The notes: generated by a model not told the origin, from the letters alone. A stretch of DNA of 64,000 bases from Streptomyces leeuwenhoekii (GCF_001013905.1 NZ_LN831788.1:22371-86370); one strand, 5' to 3'; positions 24,379 to 32,526 are shown, numbered from the stretch's first letter. A program made the numbers and translations.

Positions 24379-24717
24379 ATGTCCGGTCTGCCGCTTGATG
24401 CACGTCTCGCTAAGCTCCGCGCCTTGGAGGAATGGCTGGACTGGCAGCTGAACAACACGCGGCAGAAGATCCGCACCCTTGAAGCGCAGAGGGACCGGGA
24501 ACAGCAGCAGGCGCAGCGGGCGTGGGCGGAGTCCCGGTGGAAGCTGGAGCCGGCCCGGGACCGGCGGACTGTCCTGCACCGGGGCGGGTGCGGGATCTGG
24601 AAGGGCGGGCACGGCTACCTGGATCGGCAGGAAGTCCTGCTCGCGCTGGAGGACGAGACGCTGGCCGTGGAGATGTGCGGGGTGTGCAACCCGGAGCCGG
24701 GGCTGCGGCAGGCCTAG
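24379..24717 (+). CDS. Coiled-coil protein with C-terminal Cys residues
   Basis: 112 residues. LAKLRALEEWLDWQLNNTRQKIRTLEAQRDREQQQAQRAWAE is a strong coiled coil; CGVCNP ends the protein and HRGGCGIWKGG lies before it, perhaps a zinc site. There is no ribosome binding site but a -10 element at the right place. It runs into the convergent Ku gene (4-base overlap). Confidence 0.55.
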   Translation: MSGLPLDARLAKLRALEEWLDWQLNNTRQKIRTLEAQRDREQQQAQRAWAESRWKLEPARDRRTVLHRGGCGIWKGGHGYLDRQEVLLALEDETLAVEMCGVCNPEPGLRQA

Positions 24718-25610
24718 GCGCTGCGCCGCGGTTTCCGGGCCGTATTCTTCGCCGCGGCCTTACGCGCGGGTGCCTTCTTCGCGGTCCGCTTCGGCATCTC
24801 GTGGACCTCGGCCCGCCCGTCGTCACCGCGGGCCTCCCGGGCCTTGGCGACGGACGCGTTAAGTGCGGCCATCAGGTCGACGAGCTGGCCGGTCTCCGCG
24901 GCGGGCTCCGGTACGGCCGGCGGTTCGCGGTTCTCACGCTTCGCTTTGATCATCTCGGCTACGGCTTCCGTGTACGTGTCGCGGAAGTCCGGGCCCGTGA
25001 GCTCCTCCACGGTCATGGTGTCCATGAGGGCCAGGGCGCCTTCGATCTCCTCTTCGGACACGTCGACCGGGGGCGGGGTGAGGGACGCCGGGTCGCGGAT
25101 CTCGTCCGGCCAGCGCATGGCGTGGAGGACGATCGCGTCGTCCCGGACGCGCAGCAGGCCGAGCCGTTCGCGGCCGGACCAGGCGTAGCGGGCGACAGCG
25201 ACACGCTCCGACCGGGCGAGGGCCTGCCGGAGCAGCTTGTACGGCTTGGCGGCGACCTGCCCGTCCGGCTGGAGGTAGTAGCCCTCGGCGATGCGGATGG
25301 GGTCGACGGACTCGAGCGGGATGAACGCGACGATCTCGATGGCTTTCGCGGTCGGCAGCGGCAGGTCGCGGAGTTCCTGGTCGGTGACCGGGACGACGAC
25401 ATCGCGGGCGATCTCGTAGCCCTTGCCGATCTCCGATGGGGAGACTTCGCGGTCTTCGAGCTCGCAGATTTTGCGGGTGCGGACGCGGCCCATGTCGGGC
25501 AGGTGGACGCGGTGGAAGTGGATCGAGTGGTCCTCGGTCGCTGAGACGACGTGAATCGGCACGGTGACCAGGCCGAATGAGATGGCGCCGGACCAGATGG
25601 ATCGGGGCAT
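24714..25610 (-). CDS. ku: Ku-type DNA end-binding protein
   Basis: 298 residues, a typical length for bacterial Ku. It opens IWSGAISFGLVTVPIHVV, then RVRTRKICELEDREV and EKGYEIARD-type sequence, and AMRWPDEIRD, all hallmarks of the Ku core ring. The C-terminus is Lys/Ala/Arg-rich, as in many actinobacterial Ku proteins. Bacterial Ku loads onto DNA ends and recruits LigD for end joining; some mycobacteriophages carry Ku to circularise their genomes. No ligase is seen in the window, so a host ligase would be needed. GTGCAC-17-TAGGCT upstream is a plausible promoter. Confidence 0.93.
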   Translation of the reverse strand: MPRSIWSGAISFGLVTVPIHVVSATEDHSIHFHRVHLPDMGRVRTRKICELEDREVSPSEIGKGYEIARDVVVPVTDQELRDLPLPTAKAIEIVAFIPLESVDPIRIAEGYYLQPDGQVAAKPYKLLRQALARSERVAVARYAWSGRERLGLLRVRDDAIVLHAMRWPDEIRDPASLTPPPVDVSEEEIEGALALMDTMTVEELTGPDFRDTYTEAVAEMIKAKRENREPPAVPEPAAETGQLVDLMAALNASVAKAREARGDDGRAEVHEMPKRTAKKAPARKAAAKNTARKPRRSA

Positions 25611-25677
25611 GGCGAACCTCCGCGTGCGGCCCCGAGCACGTCCAGCCTACGAGCGGGCCGGGTAGTGTGCACGTGAC

Positions 25678-25710
25678 GGTGCCCCGCCTGCTTACCTCAG
25701 GCGGGGCACC
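25678..25710 (-). terminator. Perfect hairpin upstream of ku
   Basis: GGTGCCCCGCCTG (25678-25690) pairs perfectly with CAGGCGGGGCACC (25698-25710). It would stop leftward transcription of the small genes before ku. Confidence 0.7.
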
Positions 25711-25728
25711 GTTCTGTGTCTGATGGCC

Positions 25729-25848
25729 TCATTTCTCGTCGGCGGCGAAGTGGTCTTCGGGGACGCAGCCACCGCCGGGGTGGAAGGGGCAGTAGTCGTC
25801 GGGGACGTCTACGTGCTCGAAGTCCTCGTACTCGTCGTCGTCGCTCAT
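25729..25848 (-). CDS. Very small acidic protein
   Basis: 39 residues, MSDDDEYEDFEHVDVPDDY then CPFHPGGGCVPEDH. A strongly acidic head is followed by a C-H-C-H group that could bind zinc. GAGGA lies upstream of the ATG. Longer frames upstream are unlikely. Confidence 0.5.
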   Translation of the reverse strand: MSDDDEYEDFEHVDVPDDYCPFHPGGGCVPEDHFAADEK

Positions 25849-25859
25849 GGTCGGTGTCC

Positions 25860-26105
25860 TCACTTCTCGGTGGCGTGGTCGGTGGCTTGTGCGGCTCGGA
25901 TCTCGTCGGCGGTGACCGTCTCGAAGTGCCACCACCGTCCGCCCTCCCACTGCTCAACCTTGGCGGACTCGGCGGGGCTGTCGGCGCCCAGGCTGGCGCG
26001 GATGAAGGCGTAGGTCTTCGCCTCGCTGGTGAACGAGGACGTTGTCTCCACCTCAGGACCCGTGACGGTCACGCGCCACGGCTTCGACGGCTTCTTCACG
26101 GACAT
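25860..26105 (-). CDS. Small hypothetical protein
   Basis: 81 residues, ATG with AAAGG upstream. WRVTVTGPEVETTSSFTSEAKTYAFIRASL and VEQWEGGRWWHFETV suggest a small beta-rich fold. No family recognised. Confidence 0.55.
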   Translation of the reverse strand: MSVKKPSKPWRVTVTGPEVETTSSFTSEAKTYAFIRASLGADSPAESAKVEQWEGGRWWHFETVTADEIRAAQATDHATEK

Positions 26106-26165
26106 GGTCGGCATCCTTTCTCCTTGGGACCCCGTCCGGGTGGTCCGGGCGGGGTGTGGAACGGG

Positions 26166-26999
26166 TCAGGCGTTGCCTTGTGCTGTGAACTTCCCGCTCT
26201 CGCTGCGCGGGGCACCATGGCGTCCCTTTCCCGGACGAGCCGAGTGCGCCGCCTGCACCTGGTCGGCCGCGTACAGGCTCTCGCCGCCGCGCCCCGGCGC
26301 CCGGCCCACCGCGTGCAGTCCCCAGCGGGACAGCTGCTTGCGGGCGCTGCCGGTCGCGGACTCTCCCTCGTAGCCGAGGTGTTCGGCGACCCGGCTGATC
26401 GGCCAACGCTCGTAGTCCCGGGTGGCGTAAGCGTCGAGGTCATCGACGTGCCACAGCGGCATCCGGCCGTTGAGGGCATAGTGGCGCGGCTGCGGTGCGT
26501 TGCCGGCTTTCTGGAGGAGGATCCACGCGTCGTTACTGACGACGATGCCGTGCTCTCCCAGGTAGCGCAGGGACTGGTCCCGGGTCAGGCACCGGTCCTC
26601 GCGCGCCGCGTCTGCTGACGGCACCCGCTCGTCGAGGGGTTCCATGCGGCTGCGCGCGCCGGCGATCGGCCAGGCGTCGTGGGGCATCTGGCGGGCGTTG
26701 TACTCCAGCCACTCCTCCGGCGTCGTCTCGGCGTCTCGCGGGAGTGGCTCCAGGTTGGTCATGAAGCGCAGGTCGGGCTCGGCGCCGATCCGGTCGGCTT
26801 CGGGGCCGGTGCCGTACATGTACTGGTGGTTCGGGCGGTCGCCTTTGGTCCGTCCGGTGTCGCACAGTACGCCGAGCGGCTGCTGCCCGAAGGACATGTG
26901 GATGGCCTCTGCCAGTGCGCGGGCCTTCGGAGTGAGAGTGTCGAGATCGACCTCAGCGGGCGCGGACGCCCTGCGGATCTTGAGCTTGACGGTGGTCAT
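26166..26999 (-). CDS. Hypothetical protein with C-terminal HTH-like region
   Basis: 277 residues starting MTTVKLKIRR. It contains YPISRVAEHLGY-type sequence (WPISRVAEHLGYEGESATGSARKQLSRWGL) resembling MerR/AlpA-like winged helices, and an earlier LRYLGEHGIVVSNDAWILLQKAG. It may be a DNA-binding protein with two related HTH units. No catalytic motif is visible. Confidence 0.55.
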   Translation of the reverse strand: MTTVKLKIRRASAPAEVDLDTLTPKARALAEAIHMSFGQQPLGVLCDTGRTKGDRPNHQYMYGTGPEADRIGAEPDLRFMTNLEPLPRDAETTPEEWLEYNARQMPHDAWPIAGARSRMEPLDERVPSADAAREDRCLTRDQSLRYLGEHGIVVSNDAWILLQKAGNAPQPRHYALNGRMPLWHVDDLDAYATRDYERWPISRVAEHLGYEGESATGSARKQLSRWGLHAVGRAPGRGGESLYAADQVQAAHSARPGKGRHGAPRSESGKFTAQGNA

Positions 27000-27028
27000 C
27001 GGCGCGTCCTTGGGTGAGGGCGGGAGGG

Positions 27029-27562
27029 TCACATGTAGCGGGGGTTGAAGTACTCGTTGTCGCGGGCGTCGGCGGCGGCGTCCAGGGCGTCCTCGCGCTC
27101 CCACATCTCTTCGAGAGCCGCGTAGAAGGCGGGGGCCTCGTCGGCGAGGCGCTGGGTGTTGATGTGGTAGACGGCCTGGTCACCGTCGGTGTAGGCGAGT
27201 CCGAGGGTTTCCAGGGTGCGTCCGTAGTCGCCCCAGGTCTCCTGGGTCAGGCCGAGGTAGATCTTGTCTTGGCGGTAGGGGTCGTTGGTGGGGGTGACGG
27301 GGGTGCCGTTCTTGAAGGCGGCTTCGAGGGCGGTTGCCTCTCCGCGGATTCCGAAGGAGCCGTCCTTCATCTGGACGATGGTGCCGGTGGTGGTCATGGC
27401 CTTGGCCTTCCTGGCGCCGATGGCGATGCGGGCGGCGAGGGAGACGCTGTCGATGACCCACCGGCCGGCCTGCTTGGCGGCGGTGATGACTCCGCGGCGG
27501 CACCAGGTGCGGATGGTGGCGACGGTGACGTTGGCCTGGATGGCGGCTGCGGTGGTGTTCAT
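27029..27562 (-). CDS. MerR/excisionase-like HTH protein
   Basis: 177 residues, ATG after GGAGGG. The N-terminus TAAAIQANVTVATIRTWCRRGVITAAKQAGRWVI is a helix-turn-helix with the W-RRG-I-A pattern of MerR/AlpA domains. The C-terminal part is alpha-beta, with an acidic helix. A 29-bp inverted repeat lies just upstream, so autoregulation is likely. Confidence 0.65.
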   Translation of the reverse strand: MNTTAAAIQANVTVATIRTWCRRGVITAAKQAGRWVIDSVSLAARIAIGARKAKAMTTTGTIVQMKDGSFGIRGEATALEAAFKNGTPVTPTNDPYRQDKIYLGLTQETWGDYGRTLETLGLAYTDGDQAVYHINTQRLADEAPAFYAALEEMWEREDALDAAADARDNEYFNPRYM

Positions 27563-27588
27563 CGTGGGTTCCCTCCCTGGCGATGACT

Positions 27589-27617
27589 CCATAATGCCTC
27601 ACGATGAGGCGTTATGG
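27589..27617. promoter_or_regulatory. Operator-like inverted repeat between divergent genes
   Basis: CCATAATGCCTCA (27589-27601), CGA, TGAGGCGTTATGG (27605-27617): 13-base arms with one mismatch pair. It lies between the leftward HTH gene and a rightward small gene and contains AT-rich -10-like ends. The neighbouring HTH protein is the natural ligand candidate. Confidence 0.65.
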
Positions 27618-27682
27618 CAAGGGGGTTTACCCGTCTCTATCCAGAAGATCCGTTTGTCAGTGCCACCAGCGAAGATGCCCCC

Positions 27683-27868
27683 ATGACGATCACCATGCAG
27701 AGCTACGCCTTCACCTGGACCGACCCGGAGGGCACACCCCGCGCGTCGGCTGTCGCCTACGACAAGGCCAGCGCGGACCGGCGGGAAAGGGAACTCGAGG
27801 CCACGGGCGCCACCAGCATCAGACGGGTGCCTGTGGCGCCCGGGGAACTGCCGGAAGTGGAGGGCTGA
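27683..27868 (+). CDS. Small hypothetical protein, divergent
   Basis: 61 residues on the plus strand within a leftward block. MTITMQSYAFTWTDPEGTPRASAVAYDKASADRRERELEATGATSIRRV looks like a small beta-alpha unit. It shares the inverted-repeat control region with the HTH gene. Confidence 0.55.
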   Translation: MTITMQSYAFTWTDPEGTPRASAVAYDKASADRRERELEATGATSIRRVPVAPGELPEVEG

Positions 27869-27873
27869 CGCGC

Positions 27874-27914
27874 GTCCGCCCCGCCACGACGGGGGATGCG
27901 CGGACGGGGCGGAC
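27874..27914. terminator. Bidirectional terminator hairpin
   Basis: GTCCGCCCCG (27874-27883) pairs with CGGGGCGGAC (27905-27914). It sits 6 bases after the divergent small gene and faces the leftward genes beyond. The next 140 bases show nothing recognisable. Confidence 0.55.
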
Positions 27915-28058
27915 GGCTGGACGCTCGCCCGGCTATCAGCCGGCGACCTCCCGGGTGCCACGGTTTCCCGATGGCAGACGAGCGAGCACTACGCCCAGCA
28001 TGGCACGTTGCACTGACAACGGTCCCCAGGGAGTGCGAGAAGCGGTGGCCGGGGCAGG

Positions 28059-28322
28059 TTACGGGCCTTCCTCACGCCGCCGGGCAAGGGCCCACACGGC
28101 CAGCGGCCACGGCACCAGCCCGATCAGGTACACGAGTACGTGGCAGGCCGCGCACCGCAGCGGATACTCCCGCATGAGGGTTGCCATCTCGGGGTCGGTG
28201 CGCGCCACGTTCTGATAGTGCTGGCGGACGCTGCCGAGGGTGATGTCCAGTTCGGCAAGGACGACGATCCCGGTGATGAGGTACAGGCTGGTGAGGACGA
28301 AGACGGTGTCTTGCACGGTCAC
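28059..28322 (-). CDS. Small two-TM membrane protein
   Basis: 87 residues, GTG start. Hydrophobic segments VFVLTSLYLITGIVVLAEL and VLVYLIGLVPWPLAVWAL flank a polar loop with CAAC; a basic tail ends the protein. Coupled to the upstream gene by a 4-base overlap. Function unknown. Confidence 0.6.
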   Translation of the reverse strand: MTVQDTVFVLTSLYLITGIVVLAELDITLGSVRQHYQNVARTDPEMATLMREYPLRCAACHVLVYLIGLVPWPLAVWALARRREEGP

Positions 28323-28537
28323 GGCCTCTCCCAGTCCCCGGTGTCGTTCGCCCCCTCCGCAACGTCGGCCTTGTGCTCGTCGATGGTGCGTTGCGTGTCC
28401 TGGTCGGCCACGATCCGCTGGAAACCGCAGGAGCAGAACACGGCCGTGGCGCCGGTTTGCTCACTGATCACCCAGTTGTTGTCGTCCACGTACTCGGTCG
28501 TGTCGCGCTCCCACGACATCTCATGCTGCACGGTCAC
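28319..28537 (-). CDS. Small hypothetical protein
   Basis: 72 residues, GTG after GAGGTGA. It contains CSCGF and an acidic tail (EHKADVAEGANDTGDW). The CSC motif may bind metal. Overlaps both neighbours by 4 bases. Confidence 0.5.
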   Translation of the reverse strand: MTVQHEMSWERDTTEYVDDNNWVISEQTGATAVFCSCGFQRIVADQDTQRTIDEHKADVAEGANDTGDWERP

Positions 28538-28992
28538 GGGTTCACCTCGTTTTCGATGATGCGGATGGTAGGGCATGGCCAGGGGACGAGGTACTGGTAG
28601 CCGTCGCCGCCGTCCTGGCTGCACGTGCCGCAATGGTTGGAGTCAGGGAAGCCGGAGCCGTCCGGTTGGGGTTTATGCAGGGCCCGGATCTTGCCGATGA
28701 CGTCCAGGAGCTGCTGGCGGGTGGGCTTGCGGTACGGCTCCCACCAGTCCGGCGGGTCGACGAGGAGCGGCGTGGAGCGGCGTTCGATGGCAGCCTTCTC
28801 GCCACGTTCGTCGAGGTGCCGATGCCCGTCCGCGGTGAGGTGGAATGCCTCGTAGTGGATGTGAACGGTTCCGTCAGGGTGCGGGGCGAGGTACAGGTCG
28901 GCGTCGAGGGGGACGTCTTTGGGGCGGATGTTGTTGGCGGTGAGCCACGCGCAGAGTTCCTCGCGGCGGGCCTCGGCCGGGGCGCCGGCCAT
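28534..28992 (-). CDS. Hypothetical protein
   Basis: 152 residues, ATG overlapping the previous stop. LCAWLTANNIRPKDVPLDADLYLAP, then VHIHYEAFHL, and a late NHCGTCSQDGGDGYQYLVPWPCPT. The N-terminal half resembles small Streptomyces phage proteins of unknown role; the C-terminal Cys/His group may be a zinc site. Confidence 0.6.
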   Translation of the reverse strand: MAGAPAEARREELCAWLTANNIRPKDVPLDADLYLAPHPDGTVHIHYEAFHLTADGHRHLDERGEKAAIERRSTPLLVDPPDWWEPYRKPTRQQLLDVIGKIRALHKPQPDGSGFPDSNHCGTCSQDGGDGYQYLVPWPCPTIRIIENEVNP

Positions 28993-29300
28993 CAGGCACC
29001 GTCCTCTGTGGGCTGGAGGGCGACGTGCGGGTAGGCGCGTACGTGGGCCACGTCCTCGTTGGGGACGCTCTTGCCTCCGAGGGGCCTGGCCGGTGTTTCG
29101 GCCCAGCCAGCGTGGACGCTGGGGAAGACGACGAGCTGGGCGCCTGATTCGATGCACAGGTCGTTGGCGCCGATGATGCGAATTCGGCCTTGGCGGAGGC
29201 AGATGGGATCGTGGCTGATGAAGGCTACGGTGTCGCCTTCGGTGAGGGGGCGGCCGCTGTAGTCGACGGCCTGGGGCTGGGGCGTGTCGCTGGTGGGCAT
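28992..29300 (-). CDS. Hypothetical beta-rich protein
   Basis: 102 residues. YSGRPLTEGDTVAFISHDPICLRQGRIRIIGANDLCIESGAQLVVFPSVHAGW resembles an SH3/KOW-like beta barrel (GDTVAFI...GRIRII). First gene of a five-gene overlapping cluster that follows the PKS terminator. Confidence 0.55.
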   Translation of the reverse strand: MPTSDTPQPQAVDYSGRPLTEGDTVAFISHDPICLRQGRIRIIGANDLCIESGAQLVVFPSVHAGWAETPARPLGGKSVPNEDVAHVRAYPHVALQPTEDGA

Positions 29301-29353
29301 GACTCTACGGTCCCGCGAATTCACGGGCGTCGTTCCCCTGGTTCTGTGCGCGG

Positions 29354-29384
29354 CCCGGCAGCGTGGGGGGGGAGGGCTGCCGGG
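29354..29384 (-). terminator. Terminator of the polyketide synthase gene
   Basis: CCCGGCAGC (29354-29362) pairs with GCTGCCGGG (29376-29384) just after the PKS stop, separating it from the downstream leftward genes. Confidence 0.7.
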
Positions 29385-29390
29385 TCCGGG

Positions 29391-30440
29391 TCAGCTGGCC
29401 CAGGTGCCGTGCAGCGCCGACGTGGTGAAGCCGGGCCCGTACGCCACCATCAGCACACCGGCGCCATCAGCCGGGGCCTGGTCGTGAGTGCGCTCCAGTA
29501 CCCGCAGCACAGCGGGCCCGCCAAGATTGCCTTCCTCCGCGAGCGTGTCCAGGGAGTGCCGGGCGTCGTCCTCGGTCAGGCCGAGAGCGGTCGCGGTGTC
29601 GAGGATGATCGGGCGGGACCCGGGGTGGATGACGGGGACGGTGACGGGCCGGCCGCCGAGCCAGTCGACGACGGCGGGCATCGCAGCACGGGCGCCGCCC
29701 GAGGATTTCTTCGTGGAGTCGAAGTGGAGGCCGTCGGGGTCGATGCGGCCCCAGTAGTAGTCGAGGGAGTCGGGGAGGACGTACTCGTAGAGGTCGCCGG
29801 GGCCGTGGATGGTGAGGCCGGGTCCGGTGGGGTGGGTGGACACGATGGTGGCGGCCGCGGAGTCCCCGAAGAGGGCTTTGTAGATCATGTGCTCGATGCC
29901 TGTATCGCCGTGCTGGTAGCTGGTGGAGAGGACTTCGGCGGCGACGACGAGGATGCGGCCTCCGGGGCGGAGGAGGGCTTGTTCGGTGGCGCGGATGAGG
30001 GCGTGGGCGCCGCCTGCGCAGGCTGCGGAGGTGAGGGCGGTGCGGTGGACGGCGGGGTTGAGGCCGAGCCGGCCCACGAGGTGCACGTCCAAGTTGGGAA
30101 CGGACCAGCCGGTGGCGTGGGTGGTGACGATGCCGGTGATGTCCGCGGGTGTCAGGCCGTGCTGGGTGAGGGCGGTGCGTGCGGCTTCCTCGGCCAGGTT
30201 CAGGGCGTCGTTGAACGCTTGTTGGGTGCGGGCGTGGACGTCGGCGGTGCCGGTGATGGTGTCCGCGGTGAGGGGCTGCGTGAAGTACCGGGACTGGACG
30301 CCGCAGTTGTTGATGACGCGGAGGATCGCGCCGAGCCGCGGGTGGTCGGGGTGGTGGGCGGCGATGTCGTCGGCTATCTCGCTGGTTGTGATCTTGTGCG
30401 GGGCGAGGACGGTGACGGGGCGGGCGACATGGACGGGCAC
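29391..30440 (-). CDS. Type III polyketide synthase (chalcone synthase superfamily)
   Basis: 349 residues from GTG 30440, which has AGGGGGAAG three bases upstream. The thiolase fold carries the complete catalytic triad: Cys141 in TSAACAGGAHAL, His272 in VIHPGSRPIIL and Asn305 in AEEGNLGGPAVL. The C-terminal AYGPGFTT equals the G[FY]GPG loop of the family, and GDSAAATIV and RVINNCGVQSRYF are also typical. These enzymes condense malonyl-CoA onto an acyl starter and cyclise the chain to pyrones, resorcinols or naphthols. The product cannot be predicted by eye. Its own terminator and the adjacent MmyB-like regulator make it look like a self-contained cargo unit. Codon use matches the element. Confidence 0.92.
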   Translation of the reverse strand: MPVHVARPVTVLAPHKITTSEIADDIAAHHPDHPRLGAILRVINNCGVQSRYFTQPLTADTITGTADVHARTQQAFNDALNLAEEAARTALTQHGLTPADITGIVTTHATGWSVPNLDVHLVGRLGLNPAVHRTALTSAACAGGAHALIRATEQALLRPGGRILVVAAEVLSTSYQHGDTGIEHMIYKALFGDSAAATIVSTHPTGPGLTIHGPGDLYEYVLPDSLDYYWGRIDPDGLHFDSTKKSSGGARAAMPAVVDWLGGRPVTVPVIHPGSRPIILDTATALGLTEDDARHSLDTLAEEGNLGGPAVLRVLERTHDQAPADGAGVLMVAYGPGFTTSALHGTWAS

Positions 30441-30574
30441 GGGCTTCCCCCTGGGGTGTGCTGACCTGGTAGGGGCCAAGGTACGGCGCAGTTGGCGTGA
30501 TTGTTTCCCCTGCCGTTCGGTTTCTGCTCGCGCAGCGACCGAAATGCCGGGACAAACCCAGACCCAAGGGGTGT

Positions 30575-31399
30575 CTACTGGGCTTGGAGCATGGTTCGGC
30601 GTGTGGTGGTGCGGCGGGGGCCCGGCCGAAAAATGAGGATCATGAATCGTGATCCGGGGGCGGCCATGGGCTGCGCCACGCACATCGTGACCCAGCCGTC
30701 CCCTTCGGTGGCGTGCCGGATGGGCCGCTCGTCGCCGTCGGGGTGAATGCTCGCGCCGCCGGCTTCGTACAGGGGCCGGGATATGGGGTCGGCGAGGACG
30801 TCGTGCTCGATGTCGCGGAGGACGGTGTCGTCGGGGCGCTGTGCGAGGGCGGCGCGGAGCTGGGGCATGACGAACGGTGCCCAGGCGGTCGCCCAGTCGG
30901 TGAGCTGGTTCCGTCCGTCGAGGAGCATCCACCGCATGGTGTTGGCGGGTGCGCGGCCGCCGTGGAACAGGGTGTGGAACTGCGGGTTGCAGGCGAGGAC
31001 GTTCCAGGAGGCGTCGGTGACGTACGCCATGTGGGTCATGCCGTTGACGGCGTCCTGCCAGGCGCCGGGTACCTGGTCGCCGGAGGTGTCGTACAGGGGG
31101 CCGGGCGGGTCTTCGCCGCGGGCGTACCGGCACAGGGCCATCCATTCCTGTTCGTTGAACTGGAGCAGGGTCGCGATGTCGCGGAGGAGGTCGGCCGGCG
31201 GGTTGGGGTAGGTGCCTGATTCGAGGCGGTGGCAGGTGCCGCGGGCCCGGTTGATGAGCTCGTCGACCTGGTGCTGGGACAGGCCGGGGGCGCGGCGTCC
31301 TTGCCGGTTGGGCCGGGTGAGGCCGTGTGCTTCGGGGGCTATGCGGGCGCGGGCGTCTTTGAGGAGCTTTTTCAGTGCGGGCTTGTCTGGTTTGTTCAC
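30575..31399 (-). CDS. XRE-family regulator with MmyB-like ligand-binding domain
   Basis: 274 residues from GTG 31399. An N-terminal HTH (LSQHQVDELINRARGTCHRLESG) is followed by a PAS-like domain with YVTDASWNVLACNPQFHTLF, MRWMLLDGRNQLTDWATAWAPFVMPQLRAAL and DVLADPISRPLYE. That order matches the MmyB-like regulator ligand-binding domain common in Streptomyces. These regulators are thought to sense fatty-acid-like or other small ligands. Its gene is immediately upstream of the PKS in the same direction, so it probably controls PKS expression. Confidence 0.82.
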   Translation of the reverse strand: MNKPDKPALKKLLKDARARIAPEAHGLTRPNRQGRRAPGLSQHQVDELINRARGTCHRLESGTYPNPPADLLRDIATLLQFNEQEWMALCRYARGEDPPGPLYDTSGDQVPGAWQDAVNGMTHMAYVTDASWNVLACNPQFHTLFHGGRAPANTMRWMLLDGRNQLTDWATAWAPFVMPQLRAALAQRPDDTVLRDIEHDVLADPISRPLYEAGGASIHPDGDERPIRHATEGDGWVTMCVAQPMAAPGSRFMILIFRPGPRRTTTRRTMLQAQ

Positions 31400-31815
31400 T
31401 GGTGTGTTCGTCCCCCGGGGTTGCTGACTGCTCGGCAAGTGTAATTAGTGGGATGGTTTTTAATCCAAAAAATCTTCCGTAGAAAAGAGGTGGGTGTGTG
31501 ATGCATGCTCAGTTCTGCGTGGCGCTGGCCTGCCAGGTTGTTGCTGGTGACCGCGTGGATACACTCGCCGGTAACCTTTGGCCAAAGATTGTTGGGCCGG
31601 TTTGTGAAGGGTTGCAGGCGGGTCCCGGGAACTCCCGGTGGCTTTAGGCTGGTTCGGGCGCCGTTTCCCTTCGGGGAATCGCAGCGCGGCACCCGATCCC
31701 GACCACGAAGTCTTCACGGGGTGTTTCCGGACGGTGCCCGGTCACGGCCGGTGCCCTACCGCCCCACTCCAGGGGCCTCGGCACCGGCCGCCGGCACGCC
31801 CAGGGCCTGTCACGA
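31400..31815. promoter_or_regulatory. Long intergenic region with AT-rich promoter island
   Basis: About 415 bases without a supported gene. At 31437-31490 GC drops sharply; read leftward it has TTGGAT followed 19 bases later by TACACT, a plausible promoter for the regulator gene. GGATGG/AATCC repeats, a CTTTGGCCAAAG palindrome near 31578 and GC-rich hairpins near 31735-31800 are also present, the last a likely terminator for flanking genes. Confidence 0.45.
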
Positions 31816-32304
31816 CTAGGACTGCCTAGTTGCGTTGGACGGCTGCACGCCCTTGAGCACAGCCAGCTCCCGCTGCGCCTCGACCAGCCGAGCCAGGTAC
31901 TCCGCGGCCTGCGTCTTCCAGTCCGGTGCCGCGCCAGCCCGAATCCTGCCGGTCATGAACCGGTCCCAGCCCTCCAGCGCGTACTCCAGATCCCGGATAC
32001 GGGCACGGAGCCCGTCGGGATCGCGGCCCTGCCGGAGTTCGGCGACCTCGGCCTCAAGGCGCCGTACGTCGGCGGCTGTGCGGGCCTTCTGCCGTTCCCG
32101 GCCCTTCTCGTAGCCCCGCATGAACGCGGCCTTGCGTTCCTCGCGGGGGCACTCCTCGATCCAGGGCAGGAGAGCAGCGGCCGCGTCCCGGTGTTCCTGG
32201 GCGCGTTCGGGGTTTTCCTGCTCGAGCTCGGCGATGCCCCGGTAGTCATACTCGCGGGATAGCTGGTCGGCGAGGCGCTGCTCGCGGGTGAGGTCTTCAG
32301 GCAC
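31816..32304 (-). CDS. Coiled-coil protein
   Basis: 162 residues, GTG start. Highly charged and helical (ADVRRLEAEVAELRQGRDPDGLRARIRDLEYALEGWDRF, then YLARLVEAQRELAVLKG), predicted coiled coil. No catalytic motif. It overlaps the upstream small gene by 8 bases. Confidence 0.6.
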   Translation of the reverse strand: MPEDLTREQRLADQLSREYDYRGIAELEQENPERAQEHRDAAAALLPWIEECPREERKAAFMRGYEKGRERQKARTAADVRRLEAEVAELRQGRDPDGLRARIRDLEYALEGWDRFMTGRIRAGAAPDWKTQAAEYLARLVEAQRELAVLKGVQPSNATRQS

Positions 32305-32518
32305 GACGGTCCTCAAGGTGTTGGTGGGCGTCGCGGTGCTCGCCGCAGGTCTGCCCGAACAGGTCGGCCCGGCAGTGCAGGCCGGGCCCTTCGAACGTGT
32401 GGTGGCCGATCGTGGCCACGCTGAACGCCGCCTGCTGGCCGGCGAGCGGCGCCGGCGTCGGCTGAGCGAGGAGAGCTTCCACGCGCTCAAGACGGCGAAT
32501 GATCTCCCGTTTCGACAC
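32297..32518 (-). CDS. Small hypothetical protein
   Basis: 73 residues, GTG start with GAGGCGG upstream. VSKREIIRRLERVEALLAQPTPAPLAGQQ starts with a coiled-coil-like helix; the tail is His/Cys-containing (GLHCRADLFGQTCGEHRDAHQH). Sits between tightly packed neighbours. Confidence 0.5.
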   Translation of the reverse strand: MSKREIIRRLERVEALLAQPTPAPLAGQQAAFSVATIGHHTFEGPGLHCRADLFGQTCGEHRDAHQHLEDRRA

Positions 32519-32526
32519 GAACCGCC

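Noticed and set aside
31396..31819. Two possible small genes (one per strand) in the intergenic region upstream of the MmyB-like gene
   Set aside because: Neither has third-position bias, a ribosome binding site or a sensible protein; promoter and hairpin signals explain the region better.
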